42,133 bases of DNA, taken from the NCBI GenBank assembly GCA_026416115.1, contig JAOAFU010000074.1, forward strand, positions 1-42,133, read 5' to 3'. Numbering within the stretch: position 1 is the stretch's first letter; every line of letters starts with the position of its first letter. Positions 8,071 to 16,703 of this stretch are shown here, piece after piece. The notes below the pieces were generated by a model. It was not told the origin of the DNA and ran no database searches. It saw only the letters and a list, made by a program, of their open reading frames with translations. Both the position numbers and the translations under genes were made by a program. The stretch is from Bacteroidales bacterium. GTDB lineage: Bacteria > Bacteroidota > Bacteroidia > Bacteroidales > DTGW01.

Positions 8071-10116
8071 ATGTCGGAAAGAAAATATGTACCATTTGTT
8101 TCGTCTGAGACCTTACTGCCCGAGATGACACTTCGGGCATTTGTAATAGGTATCATTCTCAATGTTGTATTAGGTGCAGCCAATGCATACTTAGGGCTTA
8201 AAGCCGGGATGACTATAGCCGCAACCTATCCTGCTGCAGTAATAAGTCTAGCTATTTTGAAGGCACTTCGAGGTAACATACTTGAAGAGAATTTTGCCCG
8301 AACTGTAGGCTCAATTGGCGAATCGGTAGCGGCAGGGGCCATATTTACACTACCCGCTTTTTACATAGCCGGATTATGGGTTCCTTTTTTCTCACCTACC
8401 AATTATATTACTGCAAGTATTGTACTTATAGCTGGTGGTATTCTGGGAATTCTATTTGTTGCAGTTTTGCGTCGCATTATGGTTGAAGATTCAGAGCTGC
8501 CATTTCCCGAATCGATTGCTGCAGCCGAGATTCACAAGGCTGGACGAAGCGATGCCCAGAATTCTAAATATCTTTTCTGGGCTATGGGTGTTGGTGCTAT
8601 TGTCAAATTGTTGGGAGAGCTTAAGCTATTTGCTGTATATTGGGAAAAGTTTGTAACTTTTGCTAAACAGACAATATCTGGAACCAGTTTTTCGGCTAAA
8701 GGAGGGATGCTCATTGGCTCCCCCGAAATAAGTCCTGCATACTTAGGTGTGGGGTACATAATAGGTCCTCGTTTAGGAGCCCTTAATTTCAGCGGAGGCA
8801 TTCTAGCATGGGGGATACTTGTTCCCATGATCCTATATTTTATGTTACCCTCAATCGATGTTGCTTCGCTTCAGGCTACTCTCATGGCCAATAATCCTGG
8901 AATGACTCCTGATGAAGCTGCCCATGGGGTTACGCTTTCTATTATCGGTCAAATAGCAAGGTATATTGTTAAGCCTATTGCTATCGGAGGCATGTTGGTG
9001 AGTGCATTCTATACCCTTTATCGAATGCGCAAAAATCTTTTTGCTGGCATTGGACGTTCTGTCAACGATGTTAGAAGATCAATGCAAGGGCATCAAGTAC
9101 ATATCCCTCGTACCGAGAAGGATTTGAGCCTGAGTACAATATTAATGGGTATTCTAGCAGTGGCTATATTAACTTTTTTCATATCATTTTACCTTTTTAA
9201 AACTTCTTTATTTGTTGCCATTGTCTCATCAACTGTCCTCATTATTTTAGCCTTTTTCTTTGCCGCAATATCGGGTTATTTAGTGGGTATCATGGGTTCA
9301 AGCAATAATCCGATTAGTGGACTTACGTTGACAGGTCTTGTTGTTACAGCACTGATTATGGTTTTAATGGGGGTTCATGGTAACGAAGGGGTTGCATCTG
9401 TATTGGGCGTGGCTGCTATTGTTTGTGTAGCTGCAGCAGTGGCCGGCGAGATGCTACAAGATCTGAAAGCAGGTCATATTTTAGGTGGTACTCCTTGGAA
9501 AATGCAAATTGGCGATATGGTCGGTGTTTTTACGGCATCGCTGGTAATGTTTGGTGTCCTTGTCATGCTCAACAACGGCGACATTGCACAGGGTGTACGC
9601 GACGGTTATCAGGGAGGCTTTGGCAGTAAAAATCTTCCTGCTCCCCAAGCAGGATTGATGGCCCTTTTATCGAAAGGCATTGTGGGAGGCGATATGGCTT
9701 GGCCTCTTATCGTTGCGGGTATGCTTATGGCAACTGCTCTAATTCTTATGCAAGTTAAAAGTCCTATGCTTATTTGTGTAGGTATCTATCTTCCATTACA
9801 AACTACTTTCGCTATTTTTATTGGTGGCTTGCTAAAAGGGGTTACCGATTGGTGGATTAATAAAAAAGGTTATTCCGAAACTCAGAAAAACAGAGTCGAA
9901 AATATCGGAATACTCGTTGCCTCGGGACTAATAGCTGGAGAAGCTCTGATGGGTCTGGTACTGGCTGGTTTCAGAGGTTTCAATATTTTCCTTACCGATT
10001 ATTTCTTCTTTTTCCAAAATCCAAGCTTTGTTCTTAGTCTCGTTGTGCTTGCCTTGTTGGCACTGATAATGATTTGGTGGCCAGCTGTACTTGGAAAAAG
10101 GGAAAGTAATGTATAG
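8071..10116 (+). CDS. OPT-family oligopeptide transporter
   Basis: A 681-residue polytopic inner-membrane protein with roughly 15 hydrophobic helices. The N-terminal ETLLPEMTLRAFVIGIIL and NAYLGLKAGMTIAATYPAAV blocks, and the NNPISGLTLTGLV segment, are hallmarks of the oligopeptide transporter (OPT) superfamily. Family members import short peptides or metal chelates by secondary transport; the substrate cannot be deduced. A soluble loop around residues 335-355 (RSVNDVRRSMQG) separates the two halves. It has no partner genes and ends near a shared hairpin with the convergent cardiolipin synthase gene. Confidence 0.93.
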   Translation: MSERKYVPFVSSETLLPEMTLRAFVIGIILNVVLGAANAYLGLKAGMTIAATYPAAVISLAILKALRGNILEENFARTVGSIGESVAAGAIFTLPAFYIAGLWVPFFSPTNYITASIVLIAGGILGILFVAVLRRIMVEDSELPFPESIAAAEIHKAGRSDAQNSKYLFWAMGVGAIVKLLGELKLFAVYWEKFVTFAKQTISGTSFSAKGGMLIGSPEISPAYLGVGYIIGPRLGALNFSGGILAWGILVPMILYFMLPSIDVASLQATLMANNPGMTPDEAAHGVTLSIIGQIARYIVKPIAIGGMLVSAFYTLYRMRKNLFAGIGRSVNDVRRSMQGHQVHIPRTEKDLSLSTILMGILAVAILTFFISFYLFKTSLFVAIVSSTVLIILAFFFAAISGYLVGIMGSSNNPISGLTLTGLVVTALIMVLMGVHGNEGVASVLGVAAIVCVAAAVAGEMLQDLKAGHILGGTPWKMQIGDMVGVFTASLVMFGVLVMLNNGDIAQGVRDGYQGGFGSKNLPAPQAGLMALLSKGIVGGDMAWPLIVAGMLMATALILMQVKSPMLICVGIYLPLQTTFAIFIGGLLKGVTDWWINKKGYSETQKNRVENIGILVASGLIAGEALMGLVLAGFRGFNIFLTDYFFFFQNPSFVLSLVVLALLALIMIWWPAVLGKRESNV

Positions 10117-10248
10117 GATCTTTTAAAGCTCTTTAAATTTATGGTTTAACAAGATTGCAGAATATGAAGATAGTTGGATATAGTTAATTTTCTGACAAAT
10201 TAAATTTTGAACCGCTTATTTCTGCTTTTGTTATTTGGAATATATAAG

Positions 10249-10278
10249 ATGGGGTACTTGAGGGTAGTACCCCATTTT
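10249..10278. terminator. hairpin between convergent OPT and cardiolipin synthase genes
   Basis: Perfect 10-bp inverted repeat ATGGGGTACT / AGTACCCCAT (10249-10258, 10266-10275) with a 7-nt loop and a short TTTT on the plus-strand side. It lies in the 260-bp gap between convergent genes, so it probably ends the OPT transcript and possibly both. The T-run is short, so efficiency is uncertain. The rest of the gap shows nothing else. Confidence 0.6.
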
Positions 10279-10376
10279 CATGTATGGGTTACATATTGAT
10301 ATATTTTTTGGCCATTTCCCGATTTGGTTGAGAAAACATATAAAATCTCCACTAATAATAGAGCAATTGAAAAAAA

Positions 10377-11834
10377 TTAAAATAAAGGACTCATAAGCCG
10401 TGCAAAAGATTCTCTGAAATTCAACCACCAGGGTCGATTGTTCCATTCGTCGAGGCTGTAGGTATAGCAGTCTTCAATGTCGGCGAGGAAAAGATTTTCG
10501 AGATATTGGGTTATTTCTTCATCATAAATAATAGCATTCACTTCGAAATTTTGGTCAAAGCTTCTGATATCCATATTGGCGGTTCCTACTGAAGCAAAAA
10601 TTCCATCAACGAGCATTAGTTTGGCGTGGTTAAAGCCTGCGTGGTAGAAATAAATATGAACGCCAGCTTCGAGAAGTTCACCAACAAAAGAGAGTGTACT
10701 CCAGTATACAAGTCGCGAATCGGATTGAAAGGGTAACATTATTTTAACATCAACACCTCCTAAAGCGGCTGTTTTTAATGCAGTAAGAATGCTTTCGTTG
10801 GGGATAAAATAGGGAGTTGCAATATAAATATGATCGTTTGCGGTTGTAATGGCTGCAAAATAGGCTTGCATAATGCTAGCCCAATCAGAGTCGGGCCCAC
10901 TGGTAATGATTTGTACCAAATGCACATCGTTTACTTGGGGTGCAGGAAAATATTTGTCATCGTTAAGAGCTTGGTTGGAAACAAAGTACCAGTCGGTTAG
11001 AAAAATAACCTGTAAAGAATGAACAGCTTCCCCCTCAATACGAAGTTGCATGTCTTTCCACTGCCCCATACCTTCAACTCCATCAATGTATCTGTCGGCA
11101 ATATTCATCCCGCCAACATGGGCGATTAGTCCATCTATTACAACAATTTTTCGGTGATTACGGTAGTTAATTTTATTGGTAAAATAGGGGAATCGAACGG
11201 GAAGAAATGGATAAATTTCTACGCCGGCGTTCTTAAGTGGTTCGATGTATTTCTTCGATAGCTTCCAGCTTCCTACGTCGTCGTATATCACCCTTACTTC
11301 AACCCCTTCTTTAGCTTTACTGATAAGTAAATCGCGAACTTTACGACCTATATTGTCATCTTCAATAATATAGTATTCGAGGTGTATGTGGTGACGTGCC
11401 GAGGCGATGTCGTTTAAAATATACTCAAAGGCTTCTTTTCCTGCAGAGAAGATTTGAAGTTTGTTCTTTTCCGAAAGCAACGATTTGCTATTGTTGATTA
11501 AAAGAGTAATGATATGTTGTTTACTATTGATTTTAGGGTTTTTCAAGAAACTTTTTTTTGGAAGTTCTAGGATTTGCAAATGGCTGAAGTCGCGCATTCG
11601 TTCCATATCGCTAAGCCCTTTGCGGTTGAAAATCTTCTGTCGTCTGTAATTTTGCCCGAAATAGAAGTAAAGTATTATTCCTACTATTGGAATAAGCAAA
11701 AGAACTAACGACCAGGTAATGGTTTTAAGAGGGTCGCCTTTTTGCTGGATTATGAGCACAACAATAAACAGTACGGTAATAAGATAAATTATACCAAACC
11801 AGTAATAATCGCCTGAGAATAGGGTGGTCCACAT
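10377..11834 (-). CDS. cls: cardiolipin synthase
   Basis: Membrane phospholipase-D-family enzyme that condenses two phosphatidylglycerols into cardiolipin and glycerol. Length 485 residues. Two N-terminal TM helices (about 13-30 and 36-57) precede two HKD motifs, NHRKIVVIDG near residue 225 and NHAKLMLVDG near residue 405, each followed by the expected GGMN or GTANMD segments. Intermediate motifs SKKYIEPLKNAGVE and TSGPDSDW...YIATPYFIP are typical of bacterial Cls. The ATG immediately follows the stop codon of the upstream stress-protein gene with no spacer, so the two are almost certainly co-transcribed and translationally linked. This hints at membrane-lipid adjustment under stress. Confidence 0.94.
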   Translation of the reverse strand: MWTTLFSGDYYWFGIIYLITVLFIVVLIIQQKGDPLKTITWSLVLLLIPIVGIILYFYFGQNYRRQKIFNRKGLSDMERMRDFSHLQILELPKKSFLKNPKINSKQHIITLLINNSKSLLSEKNKLQIFSAGKEAFEYILNDIASARHHIHLEYYIIEDDNIGRKVRDLLISKAKEGVEVRVIYDDVGSWKLSKKYIEPLKNAGVEIYPFLPVRFPYFTNKINYRNHRKIVVIDGLIAHVGGMNIADRYIDGVEGMGQWKDMQLRIEGEAVHSLQVIFLTDWYFVSNQALNDDKYFPAPQVNDVHLVQIITSGPDSDWASIMQAYFAAITTANDHIYIATPYFIPNESILTALKTAALGGVDVKIMLPFQSDSRLVYWSTLSFVGELLEAGVHIYFYHAGFNHAKLMLVDGIFASVGTANMDIRSFDQNFEVNAIIYDEEITQYLENLFLADIEDCYTYSLDEWNNRPWWLNFRESFARLMSPLF

Positions 11835-12695
11835 TTATTTTGAGAAATTTTCGATTCGATACGACAGCATGGGTATCTTAAGAAAATGTGTAATTTTTTC
11901 TGTTTTTGACGCCTCAAATAAAGATTTAAAGAAGCCTTCGTGTTCTTTGAGCATTAGTAAAAGGTCGGCATTCGATGTCTGTTCTAATATTTTTTGAACT
12001 ACATTTTTATGATGGGTTAATGTGAAATCGAGCTTTGAATATTGAATTTTTTCAGCAACAAGCTGTCTCATGCCAGCCATTTTTAATTCTGTATTGAAGT
12101 CTATTGGCTTTGGAGACACATGAAGAATATTTAATTCGGGTACATATTTGCCAAAAATTTGCAAAAAACGATCGAGCATATCGAGCTCTTCTTTCTGAAA
12201 ATCTGTTGCAAACACTACCTTCTGAATAGGTTTGTATCCATAGGTCGAAGGTACCACCATTACCGGGCATTGGGCTTCGGATAATATGGCTGATAAGGTA
12301 TTATGGGTAAAACGAGTAATCAGGTCCTGACTACTTGAAACGGCCAATATTAAAAGATCGACATCGGGCATTGACGACTGGACAACCATTTCGTTCACTA
12401 AGTGACCTGTAACTACTTTAGTTTTAAAAGGCACTGACGAGGGCACCTGTTGCATGATAAGGGCCATAAAATTTTCGAACGACTTTTGAGCTGTCTCTTC
12501 CATCTCCGATATATTTTCGGCTGGTAAAATGGTTGAAATAAGTTCGGCCTCGGAAGTCCCAGCAGCAAACTTATATATTTCTAAAACATGGACTAAGTGT
12601 ATTTCAGCTTCAATTTTTTCTGCTAAATGAAAACCATATTTAACTGCATTTTTTGAAATTTCCGAGAAGTCTGTTGGAATCAATATCTTTTTCAT
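11835..12695 (-). CDS. universal stress protein, tandem domain
   Basis: Cytoplasmic tandem Usp protein. The first domain opens with MKKILIPTDFSEISKNAVKYG and has IHLVHVLE and LLILAVSSSQDLITRFTHNT ending in CPVMVVPS. The second domain (VVFATDFQKEELDMLDRFLQIF onward) is shorter, lacks a recognisable ATP loop, and ends in IPMLSYR. The ORF track begins at 12728; I prefer the ATG at 12695 because Usp proteins normally begin at this beta strand, though the ATG at 12713 is also possible. The gene abuts cls (0 bp) and is read leftward from the 12.7-13.1 kb intergenic region. Confidence 0.88.
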   Translation of the reverse strand: MKKILIPTDFSEISKNAVKYGFHLAEKIEAEIHLVHVLEIYKFAAGTSEAELISTILPAENISEMEETAQKSFENFMALIMQQVPSSVPFKTKVVTGHLVNEMVVQSSMPDVDLLILAVSSSQDLITRFTHNTLSAILSEAQCPVMVVPSTYGYKPIQKVVFATDFQKEELDMLDRFLQIFGKYVPELNILHVSPKPIDFNTELKMAGMRQLVAEKIQYSKLDFTLTHHKNVVQKILEQTSNADLLLMLKEHEGFFKSLFEASKTEKITHFLKIPMLSYRIENFSK

Positions 12696-13111
12696 AGGAC
12701 TATGGTTTTTCATTATGTTTAAAATCAAGCATTTAAGCCTGCTCGTATATTTAACTAATGCATCAGACTACCCTTTTTTGAAATGACCTAAAAAAATATT
12801 GAGTATACTTATGCAATATTAACCATTTTTTAAGGCAAATAGCAACTTTAAGCCGAAGTTAGACAATTTTTTCGAAATATAGGTGAAGTGAAATTTAAAT
12901 GTTTATTCCTAAGTATCTTATATTGTGTTTTAAATTCGACAATTGGATTGTTTTTAATCACAATACGTCCTACATTTGATATGTTTTATCTACTCGATTG
13001 TTATTTTTATTAAAATATGTATTGAATTTTATCAGGTTTTAGAATTTTCTGTAAAAAAGTATTAGGCAACGCAACTTTATGGTAAAATAATTATCTTAAA
13101 AATAAAAATCT
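12696..13111. other. divergent intergenic region before the sigma factor
   Basis: About 416 bp of AT-rich DNA between the leftward stress-protein gene and the rightward sigma-factor gene. I find no coding region or RNA gene. A promoter-like element for the sigma factor lies at 12948-12980, which would give a leader of about 125 nt. No TAnnTTTG match is seen for the leftward gene. Confidence 0.6.
12948..12980 (+). promoter_or_regulatory. promoter for the ECF sigma-factor operon
   Basis: TTG at 12948-12950, a 22-nt spacer, then TACATTTG at 12973-12980, an exact TAnnTTTG match. Transcription would begin near 12987, leaving a leader of about 125 nt before the TTG start. The leader is long for this window and could hold regulation, but no clear hairpin was recognised. 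Confidence 0.45.
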
Positions 13112-13693
13112 TTGTCCGAATCGATTCAAGACATAATAAACAAATGTTTAAAGGGCGACAGAGCTTCTCAGGAGAAGCTTTATCGAGAGTATGCTGGAAA
13201 GATGTGGGTAGTATGTCGTCGTTATGCCCGTGATACCGAGCAAGCGAAAGATATTTTGCAGGAAGGGTTTGTAGTTATTTTTGAGAAAATTCACCAGTTT
13301 AAAGGTAAAGGTTCTTTTGAGGGATGGATGCGACGCATTTTTATCAATTTGGCTTTAGCAGAATATAGGAAAAAAAAATTGTTTTTTTTCGATTCCAACG
13401 AACTTCCACTTCAACATGACGAACTTGATGATGAAGTTTTTGAAGATGACGATATTCAACTTACAGGTGCGGAATTGTTAGAATTAATAGCATCACTCCC
13501 AACCCAATATAGGATGGTATTTAACCTTTATGCTATCGAAGAAATGAGTCATAAGGAAATAGCCAACATGTTAGGCATTTCAGAGGGAACTTCTAAATCA
13601 AATCTTTTTAGGGCAAGGGAGTGGCTTAGAAAGAAAATTGCAGAGAAAAGTCAATTCAAATATCGAAGTAAAGAGCGAACATTAAAAATGTAA
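13112..13693 (+). CDS. ECF-type RNA polymerase sigma factor (TTG start)
   Basis: A 193-residue alternative sigma factor. Region 2 (about 10-85) contains the Bacteroidota pattern DIINKCLKGDRASQEKLYREYAGKM, then DILQEGFVVIFEKI and GSFEGWMRRIF; region 4 (about 125-180) has LPTQYRMVFNLYAIEEMSHKEIANMLGISEGTSKSNLFRAREWLR, an intact helix-turn-helix (quoted in parts of the family pattern). The reading frame opens at TTG 13112; an in-frame TAA lies three codons upstream and the next ATG is 31 codons in, inside region 2, so TTG must be the start. A poly-A(9)/poly-T(8) pair lies in the interdomain linker. It is 20 bp upstream of a predicted trans-envelope barrel protein that is probably its regulatory partner. 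Confidence 0.9.
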   Translation: MSESIQDIINKCLKGDRASQEKLYREYAGKMWVVCRRYARDTEQAKDILQEGFVVIFEKIHQFKGKGSFEGWMRRIFINLALAEYRKKKLFFFDSNELPLQHDELDDEVFEDDDIQLTGAELLELIASLPTQYRMVFNLYAIEEMSHKEIANMLGISEGTSKSNLFRAREWLRKKIAEKSQFKYRSKERTLKM

Positions 13694-13713
13694 AAAGTCT
13701 TAACAGATATCAT

Positions 13714-15099
13714 ATGTCGAAACAAGAACAAGGGCGCTCGATCGACAAATTATTCAGAGAAGGGCTTGCAGATTATTCAGAGCAGGCTCCAGAGTATTTA
13801 TGGGAAAAAATTGAAGGTCGATTGACCCAAAAAAGGAGAGACAAATTTTTCAGATTTTATACTTCTCTTGCTGCCTCGTTGGCTCTTATTATTTCCATGA
13901 GCATTGGTTATTACCTTGGTTTCTATCAATCGAAACATACTACATCCCTAAATTTAAAGCAGAACGAACAATCTATGCCTTTGGAGAAAGAGCAAACAGA
14001 AACAAAAAATTATAAAGAATCGGCCCAATATTATTTATCTACAATTAGTAAGGGTAATACAAGTAAATCATACTCAGATTCCTCAACTAAGGATGCGGAT
14101 CATAATAAGAACTTGAAAGCTCATGAGCAAATTACAGCATCTCAAGCTAAAATCGGAATTAATAACACGAGTATGGCTTTATCGGTTATGGGCGGCAAGG
14201 AGGGTTTTTGCACGGCCTTAGCATCGAATGGTATTCGGGTGTCGAAGATTGATGGGAATGATGAGGAGCGTCAATCAGTAAGGTTTTTCGATCGGTTCTA
14301 CATAGCATTTTCTGCTGCGCCTATTTATTCCTATCGTGTTGTTGACGGGGTACAGGCTTATACGCTCGACAATATCGAAAAACCAGCAGTTACTTTTTCT
14401 ACCGGATTGCAGGCTATATTCGGCAAACAACGTTTTGAATGGGCTGTAGGCATGTATTTTACCCAGATGGCAATTCGCATAGATAATGTGATGGTTCAGC
14501 AGGCACCAAAATCAATTTATTTCGCTTCATATAGTAAAAGCTCGGAAAAGTATTCTTCACTCCTCAATTCATCGGGGAATATTGTACCCTCATCGAGCAG
14601 TATAGTAATTAGTAATTCAGAGGCGGTAATGGCATATCAATATCCCGATCGTGAATTTACCCCAAATGGAGTAGAGAAATACGATAAAGTTTCGTTAGGG
14701 GTTGATTTTTCATCCGATTCTCCTGGTGCAATCTTTTCGACGTATCTTACGCAAAGATTTAACTACCTCGAAATACCTTTAAATTTTCAATATAATATCG
14801 TTCAACGACGGTTTATTTTAGGCATTCAGGCTGGGCTAAATTCCAATTTTCTTTTGTCGAATGTTACATATGCTAGTATTGACGGTAAACAAACAAAAAT
14901 AGGTAAAACTGAAAATATTAAACGCTTCAATATTGCCAGCAATTTAGGCCTTTCAATGGCTATCCCTCTCAGTTCGAATGTCAGCTTTCTTATCGAGCCG
15001 CGTTTTCGTTATTACCTCTTGTCGATAAATAAAGGGTTAAGTGTTGAAACTCACCCTTATTCTTACGGTATATACACAGGGATAAGGCTAAGGTATTAA
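13714..15099 (+). CDS. predicted trans-envelope protein: cytoplasmic head, TM helix, outer-membrane beta-barrel
   Basis: A 461-residue protein paired with the sigma factor 20 bp upstream. Residues 1-45 are charged and cytoplasmic (SIDKLFREGLADYSEQAPEYLWEKI), a pattern recurring behind sigma factors in Bacteroidota. A TM helix follows (about 48-70). Residues 70-190 are a Ser/Thr/Asn/Lys-rich linker long enough to cross the periplasm. The C-terminal 270 residues have alternating aromatic/polar strands (FYIAFSAAPIYSY, YLEIPLNFQYNI, VSFLIEPRFRYYLLSI) and end in RLRY, as outer-membrane barrels do (OMP_b-brl_2-like). There is no signal peptide in front. I infer an anti-sigma-like head tethered to an outer-membrane sensor; this is not established. 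The stop codon overlaps the purH stop codon on the other strand. Confidence 0.75.
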   Translation: MSKQEQGRSIDKLFREGLADYSEQAPEYLWEKIEGRLTQKRRDKFFRFYTSLAASLALIISMSIGYYLGFYQSKHTTSLNLKQNEQSMPLEKEQTETKNYKESAQYYLSTISKGNTSKSYSDSSTKDADHNKNLKAHEQITASQAKIGINNTSMALSVMGGKEGFCTALASNGIRVSKIDGNDEERQSVRFFDRFYIAFSAAPIYSYRVVDGVQAYTLDNIEKPAVTFSTGLQAIFGKQRFEWAVGMYFTQMAIRIDNVMVQQAPKSIYFASYSKSSEKYSSLLNSSGNIVPSSSSIVISNSEAVMAYQYPDREFTPNGVEKYDKVSLGVDFSSDSPGAIFSTYLTQRFNYLEIPLNFQYNIVQRRFILGIQAGLNSNFLLSNVTYASIDGKQTKIGKTENIKRFNIASNLGLSMAIPLSSNVSFLIEPRFRYYLLSINKGLSVETHPYSYGIYTGIRLRY

Positions 15100-16622
15100 T
15101 GTTTGAAATGTCTTATTCCAGTAAATACCATAGCTATATTGTGTTGATTGCAGAAGGCTATTGAATCGTTATCCCGAATCGATCCACCGGGTTGAATAAC
15201 AGCTGTGATACCTGCCTGATGAGCAATTTCCACACTATCGGGGAAAGGGAAAAAGGCATCCGAAGCCATAACGGCTCCCTTGAGTCCAAAACCAAAACTA
15301 CCAGCTTTAGTGATAGCTTGCTTCAGAGCATCGACACGAGAGGTCTGACCCACACCGCTTGCTAACATTTGCTTATTTTTGGCTAGTACTATTGCATTCG
15401 ACTTAGTATGTTTAACAATTTTGTTGGCAAAAATCAGGTCTGCCACTTCATCGGCTGTTGGGGCACGTTTGGTTACCTGACGCATATCCCCTTCATCCTC
15501 TACCTTGGTATCGCGATCCTGGAAAAGTACTCCATTTAGGATGGAGCGAAATTGGGTATGTGGAAAATCAAACTTTTTCTGGCGTAAAATAATCCTATTT
15601 TTTTTCGACATTAGAATCTCCAAGGCATCTTCTTCGTAATCTGGTGCTATCACAACTTCGAAAAATATTTTATTCATTTCCTCAGCAGTGTTCTTGTCGA
15701 CAGTAGTATTGGTTACAATGATTCCGCCAAATGCTGAAACGGGATCAGCTGCCAGCGCATCTTTCCATGCCTCGACCAATGTACTTCTCGAAGCAACACC
15801 ACATGCATTGTTGTGCTTTAGAATAGCGCAAGTTGTCTCGTTGAAATCGGCAATAAGATTAACTGCCGAATCGATATCCAGTAGGTTGTTGTACGAAATT
15901 TCTTTTCCGGCTAATTGGTCAAATGTCTCTTCGAAATTTCCGAAGAAAATACCCATTTGGTGTGGATTTTCACCATATCGTAGCACTTTCGATTCCTGAA
16001 TACTATATTTGAATACAGGCGCATTAAATTCGCGATTAAAATAGTTAAATATAGCGGTATCGTAGTGCGATGATACATTAAATGCCTCTGCTGCAAACAT
16101 TTTTCGGTCGTTAAGCGTAGAGCTTCCTTCTTTATTATTAAGCAGATCGAGCAGATCTTTGTACTGATTGCGAGAAGCTACAATAAGTACATCGGCAAAG
16201 TTTTTAGCAGCAGCACGAATAAGGGAGATACCCCCTATATCAATCTTTTCTATAATCTCATCTTCCGGGGCTCCCGACGCCACGGTTTGCTCGAAAGGGT
16301 ACAAATCAACAATGACCAGATCGATCTCAGGAATTTCGTATAGCTGAAGTTGTTCTTTGTCTTTTTCTTCCGATCGTCGAGCCAATATGCCTCCAAAAAT
16401 TTTCGGATGCAAGGTTTTAACACGTCCACCCAAAATGGAAGGATATCCTGTAAGAGATTCGACTGCAGTAACGTCTACTCCTAATTTTTTTATATAATCG
16501 TAAGTGCCACCTGTTGAATATAATTTTACACCAAGACTATCAAGTTTTAGAATAATTTCATCGAGATTTTCCTTGTGATAGACAGAAATCAAGGCTGTGC
16601 TTATCTTTTTCAATCCACTCAT
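15096..16622 (-). CDS. purH: bifunctional AICAR formyltransferase/IMP cyclohydrolase
   Basis: Catalyses the last two steps of IMP synthesis: formylation of AICAR using 10-formyl-THF, then ring closure. At 508 residues the length is standard. The N-terminal MGS-like cyclohydrolase domain shows KLYSTGGTYDYIK, SILGGRVKTLHPKIFGGILARR and the DLVIVDLYPFE segment. The transformylase domain shows RYGENPHQ, CAILKHNNACGVA (catalytic Lys-His) and DAFFPFPDSVEIA, ending in the near-universal RHFKH. It is monocistronic, with a TAnnTTTG match 15 bp before its ATG, and converges on the barrel gene with four shared bases. Confidence 0.97.
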   Translation of the reverse strand: MSGLKKISTALISVYHKENLDEIILKLDSLGVKLYSTGGTYDYIKKLGVDVTAVESLTGYPSILGGRVKTLHPKIFGGILARRSEEKDKEQLQLYEIPEIDLVIVDLYPFEQTVASGAPEDEIIEKIDIGGISLIRAAAKNFADVLIVASRNQYKDLLDLLNNKEGSSTLNDRKMFAAEAFNVSSHYDTAIFNYFNREFNAPVFKYSIQESKVLRYGENPHQMGIFFGNFEETFDQLAGKEISYNNLLDIDSAVNLIADFNETTCAILKHNNACGVASRSTLVEAWKDALAADPVSAFGGIIVTNTTVDKNTAEEMNKIFFEVVIAPDYEEDALEILMSKKNRIILRQKKFDFPHTQFRSILNGVLFQDRDTKVEDEGDMRQVTKRAPTADEVADLIFANKIVKHTKSNAIVLAKNKQMLASGVGQTSRVDALKQAITKAGSFGFGLKGAVMASDAFFPFPDSVEIAHQAGITAVIQPGGSIRDNDSIAFCNQHNIAMVFTGIRHFKH

Positions 16623-16636
16623 ATTATCTTTTTTTG

Positions 16637-16644
16637 CAAAATTA
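16637..16644 (-). promoter_or_regulatory. -7 promoter element for purH
   Basis: On the minus strand this reads TAATTTTG, an exact TAnnTTTG match, giving a very short leader before the purH ATG at 16622. It lies in the 81-bp divergent gap with the ABC permease gene, which has only a near match (TAACTTTA at 16668-16675) on the plus strand. I see no purine riboswitch in this gap. Confidence 0.4.
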
Positions 16645-16703
16645 GGAAAATTATCCCAATAATCGGGTAACTTTACGCTCTATTCAAACGCTGAAAATAT
16701 GGT

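Noticed and set aside
9423-9629. 68-residue Cys/Arg-rich ORF inside the OPT gene
   Set aside because: Out-of-frame shadow; Cys/Arg/Trp-rich composition is typical of a wrong-frame read of Gly/Ala-rich membrane protein codons.
16668-16675. TAACTTTA as promoter for the MacB-like permease
   Set aside because: One mismatch to TAnnTTTG at the last, important G; kept only as a remark.
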